From Ampelomyces quisqualis (lineage: Eukaryota > Ascomycota > Dothideomycetes > Pleosporales > Phaeosphaeriaceae), in NCBI GenBank assembly GCA_018398575.1, contig JAGTXZ010000011.1:1674001-1738000 (forward strand): DNA of 64,000 nucleotides, read 5' to 3'. Of this stretch, positions 45,440-57,099 are shown one piece after another. A program made the position numbers and the translations under genes. Position 1 is the stretch's first letter. Each line of letters opens with the position of its first letter. A model generated the notes under the pieces. It worked only from the letters and a program-made list of their open reading frames with translations, was not told where the DNA came from and made no database searches.

Positions 45440-46573
45440 ATGCAGTTATCGAGACTGAGTGGGCTGAACCCACGCTTGTTATTCGTTGCTACTAAGGCAC
45501 CTGCGAACCTACCTCTACGGCCTGCCGTCTCTCAATTTCGTGGTTCCTGTCAGACGCGCAGGCAGCATAACAGCAAAGCACCAAAGCCGATTCAGAACTC
45601 TCCAGGGAAGCAAATCCAGTATGGAGAAGCTTCTATACCACAGAACGTCAGGCTCGAGGATGTTGTGTGGCCAAAAGTAAAACTTCGCCAGCTTCGCCCT
45701 GCCATATGGGCGCTCGTTGTTTCTGGGGGAATCTTCACAGGTCTTGCCTACCTTCAAGCAAAGCAGGAAGTAAAGGCAGAAAAGCCGCGGGGTTGGCTCA
45801 AAGTACCGCAGTGGGCTACGCAAAGCCGCGGACCGCCTACACCAACAGAACTGGCTACACAATGGTGGACACAGCTCAATCCTGTATCAAAAGTAAGCTG
45901 TGGTATCATAGCCGCCAACAGCGCTGTTCATCTCAGCAGTTTCCTGGTCCCTCAATACTGGGACCTCCTCTGGCACACACCTGCACGAAATGTCAACTAC
46001 ACTCTGCTCACCTCAGCGTTTGTACATTCTGGCCCGTTCCATTTGTTCGTCAACATGTATGCCACCTACAACTTCGTGCTACCCGTAGGCTACTCGCACG
46101 CCTTTGAAGGCAACCCATATAGCATTCTTTCCTTCTTTCTTGCAACTGGTGTGCTCTCCGGATTCGCTCAACACTGGGCCACCCTCATCAGTCCACAAAA
46201 GAGAGCTATACCGGATATGTTCATCCGATGCGGAGGTGCCAGTGGTGCGCTTTTGGGAATACTGGGTGTCTTTTGCATGGAGTATCCCCATTCTGAACTC
46301 GGCATTATTCTGCTACCCTTCCATTTTGAGGCGCAATATGTCCTACCAGCTATCATACTGTTCGACTTTTTTGGGATGGTTCGCGGATACTCGTTTGTGA
46401 ACTTTGGACACGCTGCAAGTTTACCGCATCCGCCATAATCAACAAATGCTAACTCCTTTCAGGCACATCTGTCTGGTACTTTGATCGGAGTGGCTTACTC
46501 ATATTTGGACGGAAACAACAACCTTTGGAACCCTCTCGTGCGTTTCTGGAAGCGGAGACTCCAGCAATCATGA
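45440..46573 (+). CDS. Mitochondrial rhomboid protease (Pcp1/Rbd1/PARL type)
   Basis: Intramembrane serine protease of the inner membrane; in yeast it processes Mgm1 and Ccp1. Exons 45440-46414 and 46463-46573 give 361 residues. The 48-bp intron uses a GC donor (gcaagt ... gctaac ... ttcag), and only this keeps phase and gives FGHA-AHLSGTLIGVAY. The nearby GT would shift the frame. The start at 45440 opens an Arg/Leu/Ser-rich presequence. Membrane segments are GIFTGLAYL, then the six-helix core. Signatures: HSGPFHLFVNMY (oxyanion Asn about residue 205), GGASGALLG (catalytic Ser about 268) and FGHAAHLSG (catalytic His about 324). It sits between two BTB-like genes. Confidence 0.92.
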
Positions 46574-46947
46574 TTGCGCATGGAGGCAGCACCGTCGTAA
46601 ACATCTCAGATAAAGATTACATGGCAAACAGCAACCTCCGCTCCAATGGCTAGATGTCTCCACACAAGTCTCCCGCTGAAGACTGGGACAATCTCGTCGG
46701 TGGTAGCACAATGAAAACTCAATTTGGACAAGATGAACCCAATTGTATGGTAACTGTGAAGCAGAATTGTCAAAGATGAGCATGTTGCCAACCTCCAAAT
46801 CTGCCTGTCAAGTGCAACGAGTTCGCAATGTCCCACAGCTCAAAGAAGCTCTTGGTTGAAAAGCAAACTGAGTGACAACAAACCAAAGTAATATAATGTG
46901 TTCAAAATCCGCGCAGCAGAATTCGATCTCCGCAAGCACCACCCACT
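46574..46947. other. Intergenic region
   Basis: About 370 bp: rhomboid 3' end and promoter of the second BTB-like gene. Nothing else seen. Confidence 0.45.
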
Positions 46948-47757
46948 ATGTCTGACCGCTTCAGAGACCAAATCAGCGTCGGGTCTACATACGGCCTGTC
47001 TACAGTTGTCGAACTGAGCAGCCGTGTGCGAGAACTGTGTCCTCCTCTCCGCAGTCTTCCACCCAACTCTTCGCTGCCGGCGGTCTTCATTGCGCCCTTT
47101 CGCATTGTCCTCGCATATCTCGATGGTGATGTTGCTCTCAATTCATTCTCCGAATACAACCGCAATACAAGCCTCTTCCTTCTCTTCGCTTCAACATGGG
47201 CACTCGCCACTCGGTTGGGCCTACCCGCGATGCAAAACTCGCTCGTAGCAGCAATGACTAGCATCTACGACGAGGCTCTCCGAGCCCGCGAGCACTACCC
47301 AGCAGATGAACATCTCGACCAAGCTTTCCGCCATGTGCGCAAGGAAGTAGGCACGAACAGCCACGCCGAGAAGTTCCTGATTTGCTTCGTGGGCAGACCA
47401 ACGCCGTTGACGTCTGAGTTGGAGAAACAGATGAATGGCTACGACTTTGATGAAGAGATTTCTGATCAGTTCCTGGCTGAAGTGAGGTCTTTCAGCCCCG
47501 ATCCTATCAACCACGCTTCAAAACGCTTTCGAGTGGACGCTTTCAATCCGCCATGTTATCGACCTCTGGAGATACAGCACGCTCAGCCGTCTTCTGATCA
47601 GTTTGAAGCTTTGCCGAAGCTTACTTTGCAAGAATTGCAGAATCTTGGACGCTTTGCGGCAGAACAACGCAGCAAGGTCGCGCTTGGGTTCAGTTATTTC
47701 GTTCCCTTGAGCCGCCAGCCGGACTGGCTTCGGAGCAGCCAAGTGAAGCTTCTATAG
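46948..47757 (+). CDS. BTB-like fungal protein, 269 residues (paralogue of 43522-44889)
   Basis: Single exon, ATG at 46948 (MSDRFRDQISVGSTYGL). Residues about 45-110 (VFIAPFRIVLAYLDGD, LFLLFASTWALATRLGLPAMQNSL) align by eye with the C-terminal part of the BTB-like region of the larger gene two loci upstream: W.L...L.LP.MQN.L, then ...EKFLI.F.G. The early strands of a BTB fold are not evident, so the domain may be partial. The C-terminal half is polar, with no membrane segment. Function unknown; it belongs to the lineage-expanded BTB families of Dothideomycetes. Confidence 0.65.
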   Translation: MSDRFRDQISVGSTYGLSTVVELSSRVRELCPPLRSLPPNSSLPAVFIAPFRIVLAYLDGDVALNSFSEYNRNTSLFLLFASTWALATRLGLPAMQNSLVAAMTSIYDEALRAREHYPADEHLDQAFRHVRKEVGTNSHAEKFLICFVGRPTPLTSELEKQMNGYDFDEEISDQFLAEVRSFSPDPINHASKRFRVDAFNPPCYRPLEIQHAQPSSDQFEALPKLTLQELQNLGRFAAEQRSKVALGFSYFVPLSRQPDWLRSSQVKLL

Positions 47758-48689
47758 GCAGGCGCAGACATGTATATCTCGAGCCTCAAGCTCGACCATA
47801 GTGGCTAAGGGGACCTACGTATCGAAATACTCGGCCATGGATACCGTGTGTCTGCCTATGCAGTGAGACGTCATTGTGAACCCGACCAAGTGTCGCCTGC
47901 TACACCTGCCGTGGCAGCACCAGCAGAAGATATTGCACGCACACGTGAGCAGCGCGAAGCAACGTCTCCTGCAGTCGGACCACGCGTCATACTTGGTCCA
48001 ATTGTGGTCCAACGCACAGCCCGAGAAACGCACCACTCACACCCGCTTCTCACTCTAGACTACTCCGCATCGAACGCTGACACGATCGAACAATCAATGT
48101 GCACGTAGATCCAAACCCCCCCCACTGCATTCTATTCACTACCTTTCAAACCTTGGCCATAAATCCCCCCCCTCACCCTCGCTCCTCACATCATCAATCT
48201 CACGCACTATCCCGCGCTTGGAAACAGCAGTCATCTGATATCTATTCCAAGCGAAACCTCTTTGTCGCAGTGTGTCGCTTTACTGCAGTAGATTTGTAGA
48301 CTGTCTTTTTGTTTTGTTTTTGCTGCGGGGTAGGAGCCTGGTGTAGGTGCAGACGTGTTCATGTTTCAAGTGCGGTAGATGTGTGGATGGGTGGAAGGGG
48401 GTGGTAGTGGTGTATTTGTGGGCGTCGAGCATGCCTGATAGGTGTGGAGGTGTTTAGTTGTGGTAGGGGTGCGCGGAAACGCCAGGGTGTGTTGTGGGTG
48501 TACTTTGGTAGTGTCATGTGGTATGTCGGAGAGATTCAGTGGTATTTTGGGAGATGAGATGTGGTGGTAGAATGGATGGAGGATAATCTGTACGAAGGAT
48601 TGAATGAACAAGTTGAAAGGTACTTATGGAGAATACAATGACATCTAGTATACATTTGTCTAAACCATCATTGATACATATTGAACCAT
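47758..48689. other. Intergenic region, low-complexity
   Basis: About 930 bp: C-rich stretch (48112-48200, including an eight-C run), then a T/G-rich stretch 48300-48620 with gtg/ggtgg motifs. ORFs here are compositionally biased and unsupported. Confidence 0.5.
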
Positions 48690-51600
48690 TTAGATAACTG
48701 CAGCCAATGCGCTTACAATCTTGTTGTCACCACCCAGCCTCTTGACGTGCGAGCGGAATGCGTCCAAAGCTGCATCGGGCAGATGATACTTCTTCTGGAA
48801 TACATCAATGCTATTGCTGAGTTCCTCCTCACCAACATCTTCATCCGGAACATCATAGTAGCCCATGGCGCGCAAAGTTCGGTGCGCAAGAGTCTGCATC
48901 TCCAACTCACATACGGTACAAAACCAGCGGCTCACTGACTCAATGCCCAGCTTCTTCACGCAAGACTTGTGGAAATACTTGATGGGGCAGTCGCGATGCG
49001 CGCACTCCACAGTCTGTGCAGGCAGTCGACCGTCCTCGGGGGGGTTGTCGTAACAGTAGCACATGAAAGATGTGCCCTGAACCTCGACTTTCTTCTGGAA
49101 ATCTAGCAGCATCTCTTTTGAAAGGTTCTGCTTAATGAGGCTATTCTTGTGCTGTAGACGCTCGAACATCTTCTCCTGCCCCATCAAAGGTCCAGGAGGG
49201 TAGCCAAAGGCAACACCATCCCACTCTTGAGCCAGGCGCTGTGGCATCTGTGGTCCCTTAGCGTCCCTAGCTCGTGCGGAGGGGTCCAGCCCGAAGTAAT
49301 TGAGGAGATCATCGTCAACCAACATGAGGCGGCCTTTGAAGTGCTCGTTTTGCTGGTACATGGCAAGCAGCTTCTCTCCACGAAGGCGATTATACGGTCC
49401 AGAAGAGAGCATCTCAGATTCGGAACCTGGGTATACTAGGAAGCACTCATCACGTAGCGGATCAGCGCAGGAGCAATCTGCATGTAAATCAGTAAAAGAA
49501 ATCATACCCCGTCATAATTACGTACGTGGCTCGTGATAGGGACAGTCACGCTCGTTGGTCGCATCAAACACACAGGTTGGGGCGTGCGTGCATCCCGAAG
49601 TCGAAGGCAAAGAGGGATTTGTGAGCTGATCCACAACAAAGTGGCGTGTGAACTTGATCCAGTACATGTGCTTGCTACTGTAGGTGGAAATGGTGGCGGC
49701 ACAATGCTCAGAGTTGCGTTTGCTGCTGACCTCGGTCGTAATGACCTCAACAGTAGTCTCGATTAGGACTGCATCTGGAGACAGCATCAATGACGAGGCA
49801 GCTGCGTCTGAAGAGCTCGAGTTAACGGCGCCAGCTGCAGTCGGTTTGCATTGGAGCACTAGTCCGTCCTCAGCACACTGGGTTACAACAACCGCGGATA
49901 CGTCGACTTCTTCTTGTACAGCATTCTTCTTTGCCGCCTTGCGTCGCGCCTCTCGCTCATACTTTTTAGCCTTCTTCTGCGACACTGCGGGATGGTCGAC
50001 AGTCGAGGCATTGGCAGAGGGAGCTTTGGCATCTAGAAAGCCCTCGGGTCCCTTTGTCGTAGTGATGTCTGATGTAACGGTCTGCTGTACTGCTGGTGCG
50101 GCCAGATCTCGAAAGTCGGGGATCTCGCACGCATCGGGGCCCCAAGGATTGATAGCAGGCTTAGGTAGAGCCAAAGACCGTCCTGTTGCAGTCTGACCCC
50201 AGGAAGGTTTGACCGATGGTGTCTTGGCTTTCTTTGCGGTGAAAACAGTTTCCCAGACTCCGTTGCTTGTCTGCCGAGGATTCTGTACTCTGCTTCCCGT
50301 CTGTGTTCGCAGAGACGCAGGCTTGTCCGGAACTAATCTGATCTGAACCGCACGTTGGCGGTGCGCATTCTCTGAAGGCACCGGGAGCAGCGGAGTTTGG
50401 TATGGCTCTATTACCTTCTGACGTAAGCCGTCGTTGCCACTCACTCGTGTGTGAATTTTCTCGAGATGTCGTCGATCCGGTCCATGCTGAGGGGTTGCCG
50501 GTGGCAATGGAGGCGAGTCCTCAGATTGGGTACTAGAAATGGTCAGTAGGTCCAAATTCCAGTGTGATGCCTCTGTCATGCGACTGATGGGAACGATTGA
50601 ACTTACCTTTGTGCAGATACCAACTCTTCGGCAGGCGATGTGATGCCGCTCGAGTCGCTCTTGCTCGCGGCATATTTCTCGCCGGTCTTCCAATCCTTAT
50701 CCACATATCTCTCTTCTATGATACTGTGAGCAGTCTTGTTTGTGTATCGAAGATAGCCTGCCCGTCGCATCCTGATCTCGAGAAGGTCCCGCTTGACCAT
50801 TACCAAGTCGTCCACGATGGCCTTCTTTAGCTCCTCGACCAGAGAGTGAAAGGCTTTGAGTTCCTTGCCCTGCAAACCACGGTTTCGGGTATTGCGCTTG
50901 AGAAGCTCGGTAACGCGAAACGCGTCCAGGATGCGCTCCATCTCGACATCAAAGTCGACATCAACATGTGCAATCCGGGCAAACTTGCGGAGATGGCAAC
51001 GCTCGCCACGATTGTACACATGCGCGTTGTACTTGAGATGACGCTCAATCTCTTCCATCTCCTCCGTGTTCATGGGACCATCTCCGTCGTTGGCTGAGGT
51101 ACGGTTGGATGAGTGGATGACGTCGTCGATGTGCTGGACCTGATCACCACCGAGGACGCGGGCTCTACCAGCTGCTCGGGCCAGGCACTTTGCGTCCTTT
51201 CTCTCTCGCTTTGATGATGGCGTCTCCTCGCACTCATGCAAGCTTGTGTCGTAGTCTCCTGCACGGGCGCGGTCCTCGGTTTCGGAGGGAACGATGGGCC
51301 AGTCAGCAAGCCCACAACTGTCATAGACGTCTCGGATCTGTTCGGCAATCTTCTTATGACGCCGATGATGAGCCTCGTCAATGGTATGGCAGTAGTGGCA
51401 GGTGTGCCCTCGCAAACGCATGAACATGGCCTGCATGGCAGGTGAGTCTTCTTGTCAGGGTGTTGGCTGTCGATTGTAGTTCATACCTGGTGGAAGCGAT
51501 GGCATGGCTCTGGCGAAGAGAGGGGGTCAGTGGCCTGGTTGAGCACTGCTCAAAGGGGACGGGATACATACCAGCATGTGTGCCGAAGCAAGACACGCGC

Positions 51601-51775
51601 GCTCCGGGGTGATGAAGAGGTCGGTCGCAGAAGCCGCAGTGGTGGCCTGGGAGCCATCAGTATTGCTATGCGGCAGCAGCAGAAGAATGGCAAGTGCGAT
51701 GGCTGCTGTTCATGCGGCACGTGACTTACTCAGTGCGGGCGAGTCCTCCCACTTGAACAGTAGTCCGGCGACCAT
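48690..51775 (-). CDS. Cys/His-rich protein with C-terminal PHD-like zinc finger, 920 residues
   Basis: Six exons: 51775-51730, 51646-51572, 51509-51487, 51430-50607, 50532-49526, 49477-48690. All introns are GT-AG, in phase, and total to an uninterrupted frame. Exons 1-4 build an N-terminal Cys/His module (HHCGFCDRPLHHPGARVSC, EPCHRFHQ, GHTCHYCH), probably binding zinc. A long charged helical part follows, and then a disordered Ser/Lys-rich part. A second Cys/His group reads HAPTCVFD ... DCPYHEPHCSCADPL. Near residue 800 is a PHD-like finger (CYCYDNP ... VECAHRDCPIKYFHKSC ... WFCTVCE), pattern CxC-x-C-xx-C-xx-FH-x-C-x-C-x2-C, the ING/PHD type that binds histone H3 tails. A nuclear chromatin role is inferred. 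I do not recognise the full-length family. Confidence 0.75.
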
Positions 51776-52207
51776 GGTGTAGATGCGGCGTGCGTTGCGT
51801 CGGTAGAGTTGCGTCTGTAGAGTTGAGGATTGGCGGAGCAGAAGAGCGGGCGACACAGCTTCGGTGCAGTGCGGTGCGGTGCGGGGAGGAGGGCAGACGG
51901 CAAGTGCATGCTGTGATTTCACTCTACGATTCTACGGCTGGGAAGGAGCGAGTCGGGAGCAAAACAAAACAACCCAAAACCCAACAACCCAAACCAAGCC
52001 AAACAGCCAAGGTAGCGACAGGAGTTGGGTGAATGAAAGACGTCATGGCAAGCCTGGAAAGAAATCTGCCGTAAACTGCTCAGCGGGGTGCAATGTGCGG
52101 TGAAGGGGCGTTGCGGGAAGCTGCGTCGGCCACAGCTCGCCGTGTCGTCTCGTCATGGTATGGGTGACCGATCAGATGGCAGGTTGCTTGCGTGACAGAC
52201 ACTACCC
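51776..52207. promoter_or_regulatory. Promoter and leader of the PHD-like gene; 3' end of egt1
   Basis: 432 bp. Contains an A/C-rich tract (51959-52010, repeated aaccc/aaacc units) and gcggtgc repeats (51862-51885). Both flanking genes are on the minus strand. Confidence 0.45.
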
Positions 52208-55200
52208 CTACATGTCGCTGACAATGCGAGCGCCAGCCCACACATACGGATAGTTGCGCTGGTACCAGTTCACGCTGTGGTGGCCTTGGTTAGCATGCTC
52301 GGCTACACCTGCCGCAGTCGCGCTGGCACTCACAACGTCTTGCGCCCCGCCACGCGTGGGTGCGTCGCCCACGACCCACCCAGCGTAATGTTGTGCTTGC
52401 CATCGAAGAAGTCCGCTATCTCCTGTAAGCACGCGCCGTCCAGCTCAGAGTCCAGGCCGGCAGGTCCTACCTGTGTACCCCGGATACAACGCCATGGGTG
52501 CGAACTCTTCGTGCTTCTCCAGCACAGTGCTAGTCCATTCCCATACACCGCCCAAGTCGGACTGGCCACAGAGCTTGCTACCTCGGTCGGCCACCGAGAC
52601 AGGGTGCCAGTGTTTGAAGGCCACGTTCGAGCCCTCCAGGTCGATGAAGAGGTCGTGTGGGGGGAGACTAGGAGCTGTGCCAGAGGCACTGGTAGACCAA
52701 GGCTGGGATGGCGGGGACTCGTCAACGCCGTTATTGATCAAATGGCTGTCCGACGTTAGCGAGCTTTTCAGACACTTCCAACCACATGTGCCTACCCGTT
52801 CACCGCCGGAATCGTGTTACCAATCGAGTTCTCACACTCAAACGCCTTCAGCGAGTCTACGTAGTTGTAAATGCTGCGCGCCTCTTCCATGGTAGGGATT
52901 CGACCGCCCATCCACTGCGCACACCCTACCAATTCGTCGTACGAAGCCATGACTGGCCAGTCTAATGCGAACCGAAGAGCTATGGTGCCGTAAACGGTGC
53001 GGATGTATTTACCATCCGTCATGGAGCCCCAAGTACCGTTTGTTCCGTTCGCTGTGCCCTCACCATGTCCATTCACCACGCTATCTCTTTTCCCGCCGCT
53101 CGTCCATTTGTCGTTGTTGTATGCATGCTCACTCCACGATGCTGGCATCACCGTCTTGCCGGTTTGGGCAAGGTACTGCGCATACTCTCCGTTCGTGATG
53201 GGACGTGCTTTGGCCCGGAAAGATTTGACGTGTACAGAACGCTGAGGTTTCTCGTTGTCCCAACCAAAGTAGCCCCTTGCCCAAGTCTCCTCTGGATCGT
53301 CGAGACCGATGCTAATATCTGCCTCTGGAATGGTGAACCACTGGTTCTCCACGGCGTTGGTGCTTGACACTTTGGCTAGTGCCTCGAAGTCAGGTCGTAT
53401 GATGCCAGGAGGAGGTAGCACTCTTTCGCTTTGAATCAGCATGTAGAGAAGTGTCTCCAAATGCATACTTTCATGTTCGAAGGCGAGCCACATCGCTCGA
53501 GCCACACAAGAATTGTTCTCGGCGTCGCCAGAGGCATAGAGCGCCTCGGCCCTCTTACGCACCCTATTCTGATGCTTCAGAATCTCTCCCAGAGAGGGCC
53601 AGGTTTCCGGAATCTCCGAGTGATCGTGACACTTTGTTGGATCTTCGACATCCGGGTCAATGCCGCGCTCAAATATCTTCCAGAACCATGCGGGCTCTGA
53701 TGGTTTTCCATCCGTGCTACGTGCAAGATGAATATCCAAGAATGTTGGGATGTGTCCCAAGTAGAAGATGCACTCGTTGCGTAGGTTGATAGGCTTCGAA
53801 AGCAGTTTGTCTTCAGGAATCATCTGCGTCGTAACCGCATCCCATATAGCCCAGAGTTCTTGCCACTCTGCAAAAGAAGGTACAGATTGCGCTGCATATT
53901 CCTCAGGTTTGGTGGGAAAGAAAACGGCAGGCTTGCTGACGAAATGAATACCTCGGATTCGTCAGTCAAGTTACACCAAGAGCACAGCAGATATCTAACC
54001 GTAGTCGCCCTTGGAATTGGACCAGACTGTGTTGCCGGCAAGCCTAGCTCCCTCCCAGAGATGCAGAATCTCGTCGCGCGAATATTTGTAGCTCTCCTCG
54101 ATTCGTATTCTCTCCCCGCGCGGAATGTGTACACCGTCAATGACGACATCTCTTCGAGGCGAAACAAAGGCATGATGGCGGCCTGCCTCGTTGTCGTACT
54201 CACCAATGGCTTCCCAGTCGTCTGCTTTAAAAACGTTCTTGTTCATGACTTCGTTTGCGTGCTGAAGTCCGTGGAGGATGAAGTCGTGGGTGACGTTCTC
54301 GCGATCGTTGTAGGCGTGATATACACGATCCGCATCCTTGCATGAGTCGATGCCGATTAGCATGGTATCACCAGGCTGGATAGCATCCCTGAAACCGGCT
54401 AGAAAGCCTGGCACCTCGTGACGCTTGAAGTTACCCAGGCTGGAGCCAAGCCAGAGGATTGTCTTTGGTTTATCTTTGACGTTGGACGACTTAAGCCAGT
54501 CGAGTGCGTTATCGTAAGTGCCATGCAGGCCGAAGCATTTCACATGCTTGTATCCCTCTGCACACGGGTTAGCGTGTCTAGAATGATGTCGAACATCGTT
54601 CATCCGCCGTGTTGGAAGTCTGATATTTGATTGGTACTACTGGTGATGCAGGTCTGATGCCTTGTCGCCCAATGAGCGGGCGATGTATATCGGGCTTGGC
54701 TATATAGATTTGATGCAGTGTCTGGCTCATACCACCTAGGCACTAGATTTTTCATGTAAACGAGAATGTACTTGCCAGTTGGAATTTGGGCAAAAGTCCT
54801 CTCAAGTTCGGGCAGGGACAGATCCACGGCATAATAGTCGACATCTCTCGCGAGGCGGTCGATTGCCTGCAAAAGTATGTTGACTTTGCGAAGATTGCTA
54901 GACACACATTAGTATTAACGAAGCGCATGGCCCGCTCCTCGTCTCTGAATGAGGCTGGTAGGCAAGACCCTACCCGCTGCCAAGTTCAACCAGAATCGAG
55001 CCTGATTGAATGCGTTGTGCGATCTGATCGGCGTAGTTCTCCAAGACCTCGATTTCGGCGTTGGTCAGATAGTACTGGAAACTATCAGAAAGGAGGTCTG
55101 TTGGCTAAGTTCGTAACACACCTCTTCGAGGTAGGTGATTTTCTCGAACAACTTCAAGCCAGCCTCAGAGTAGAGCAGCATCGTAGGTAGCGTCTTCTCG

Positions 55201-55307
55201 CCGTCATCTTTAGGACGTAGACCCGATCTGATATTGGCTAATATATCGGATTGAGCCTTGTCGACACGAATGTCAAAGATTTTGGTACCCGCCGTCATTA
55301 TTGTCAT
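52208..55307 (-). CDS. egt1: Ergothioneine biosynthesis protein Egt1 (EgtD-EgtB fusion)
   Basis: Makes hercynine from histidine with S-adenosylmethionine (EgtD part), then joins cysteine by a non-haem-iron sulfoxide synthase (EgtB part), giving the antioxidant precursor hercynylcysteine sulfoxide. Eight exons: 55307-55122, 55074-54974, 54897-54776, 54557-54000, 53951-52796, 52745-52471, 52415-52334, 52274-52208, total 848 residues. The third intron (218 bp) fits best as GC-AG (gcaagt ... gtgcag). Exon 7 uses the acceptor gagatag, restoring YTADFFDGKHN. Landmarks: LEEYYLTNAEIEVL, ELGSGNLRKV (SAM site), CFGLHGTYDNALDWL; then FEHESMHLETLLYM (iron-binding H-x3-H-x-E) and RFALDWPVMASYDEL. A start at 55298 would remove three residues. 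Splice calls rely on phase and remembered family sequence. Confidence 0.9.
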
Positions 55308-57099
55308 CAGGGGGTAGAATCGGATAAGATTGAAATGGTTAGCTCCCAGGAGCCGTGTTACCAAACCTGTTGGGCAACCAGGGGCTGCGGGATACTTATA
55401 CTATGCAATGCACCATACGTAATGCCGGCTGTCTAGCCCATCAGTAACTCATCTAGTTAGAGCGAGAGTCTACGTGTTGAGAAAACACATTGTGGACCTT
55501 GCTGTTGGGTACCAGGTACCACATCGCTAGCGGCCGTGGTCAAGGTCCATGTCAGAGGCTCAGTCAAATCAAGATAGCTGGTGATCATAGTGTTTGGTGA
55601 CGGTACAACGAGCTTGCTTACTATGTCGCAACATGTGCATGTAGGCAGCCCAGTCCCCATACCAAGTAATGCATGAGACGCTGCTGCAGAGTGGCACGGA
55701 GTATGCGGCATTGGCAGGGGCGCAAAGACAGATGAGCAGTGATGACGTTATCGTATGAGAATGAGGGGTAGCATGGAAAAGAGCACAGGAAGCCTAGTCG
55801 AGCAGAGGCGAACAATGTCGGCAGGTCGATTAAGGGGACTTGCAGGTGGCGCGAAGCTCAAACTCAAATCTCTGCAGCCGTTGCAAGCCGCTGTGCTAAG
55901 ACGGGTGTTGCCGAGCGGTGACGGCCTGCGAACGGGGAGCAAACTGCGGGGTGTGATGCCTTGGACCTGCAGCAATTTCTTCGCGGACCTGGGGCTGAAA
56001 TGTGGACAAATGCCGCTGTTCACGACGCGGAACTGCTGTCCAGACTGCTTGATCACTGGCCTGGAGAAACGGTGAGGAGCCCCTTGCAGAGACGTAGAAA
56101 GAGGCCGCCTCCTGAGCCCTTTGCAATTCCATCTCGATATCCATTACGAGACCTGCCAACACCAGCTTTTTGACGCCAGAGTCCTCGTTGCGCATGTTGT
56201 GTCGAGCGTGGTGCATCTACACGGACACGGCCATTCGGACAAAGACTTACCCCAGACTGGCCTTTTACGCCATCCCACCATGTTGAAAGGATATGGCCAC
56301 CACTGTTCAGAGAGAGCTAACAGTCCGCACTGCAGCCTCGAATATGCCGAACAGATCTCTTCACTGGCTGATGAACCCGAAAGACTCGTCCCTGGGCCCA
56401 AGCGATCCCTGCAAGCTTTTCGTGGGTATCGTGATTCGTTAGTCCAACACCACAAACGAAACTCCATCCTGTGCCTTTGAAGCTGTGCACAGACGCATTT
56501 CCCAGTGCTGGCCATATTCGGCCTCCCTTTGTTCGGAAATGCACCCCCCGACTGGTCAGTCTTCACACTGCCAAGTTGACCTCAAGAGGCTGTCGCCATC
56601 GGCATGGCGCCTGATCATCGCATTACTCACGCATGTCGTGTAGTAGACACGGTGTCTACCACCATCTTGACGAGTCCGCCAAGTTCGGGATATACTACAA
56701 CATCCGTCAATGTCGCTGTCACACGAAGTGGAATTGCAATGGTACCCACAATACACTTTCGATTACAATCAACTCTTTCCCAGGGGCTCCAAAATCCCTT
56801 CAAACCTGGAACATGGCGCGAAGCCACACGCTTCACATCGGGGTATTGTGGCCCTTTCGTGGAGAGGCGTTGCCTACTTCTGAGCTTCTGAAAGAAGTTC
56901 ACCGGGCTAGATCTGCCAACTAGACGATGGACGCTTTCATTCGTCATGGAGTCGCACCGTCAAAGGGCCTTTGCTTGTAGACGCATGAGACTCGCGACTT
57001 CTGACGACCCAGCCCTTCCTCTTTAATGCTGCTAGTGCTGCATATGCTGGGGTCGACCGTTATCCCGTCTCATTCTACAATCACGCCCTTCGGACTTCC
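55308..57099. other. Intergenic region, 1.8 kb
   Basis: Holds the egt1 promoter (near 55310-55450) and the leader of the next gene. Several ORFs of 75-140 codons overlap one another on both strands (56144-56566 minus, 56121-56480 plus) and none shows a domain. Nothing else supported. Confidence 0.5.

Noticed and set aside
56121..56566. Overlapping plus and minus frames of 119 and 140 codons
   Set aside because: Mutually overlapping, Trp/Cys/His-rich, no domain.
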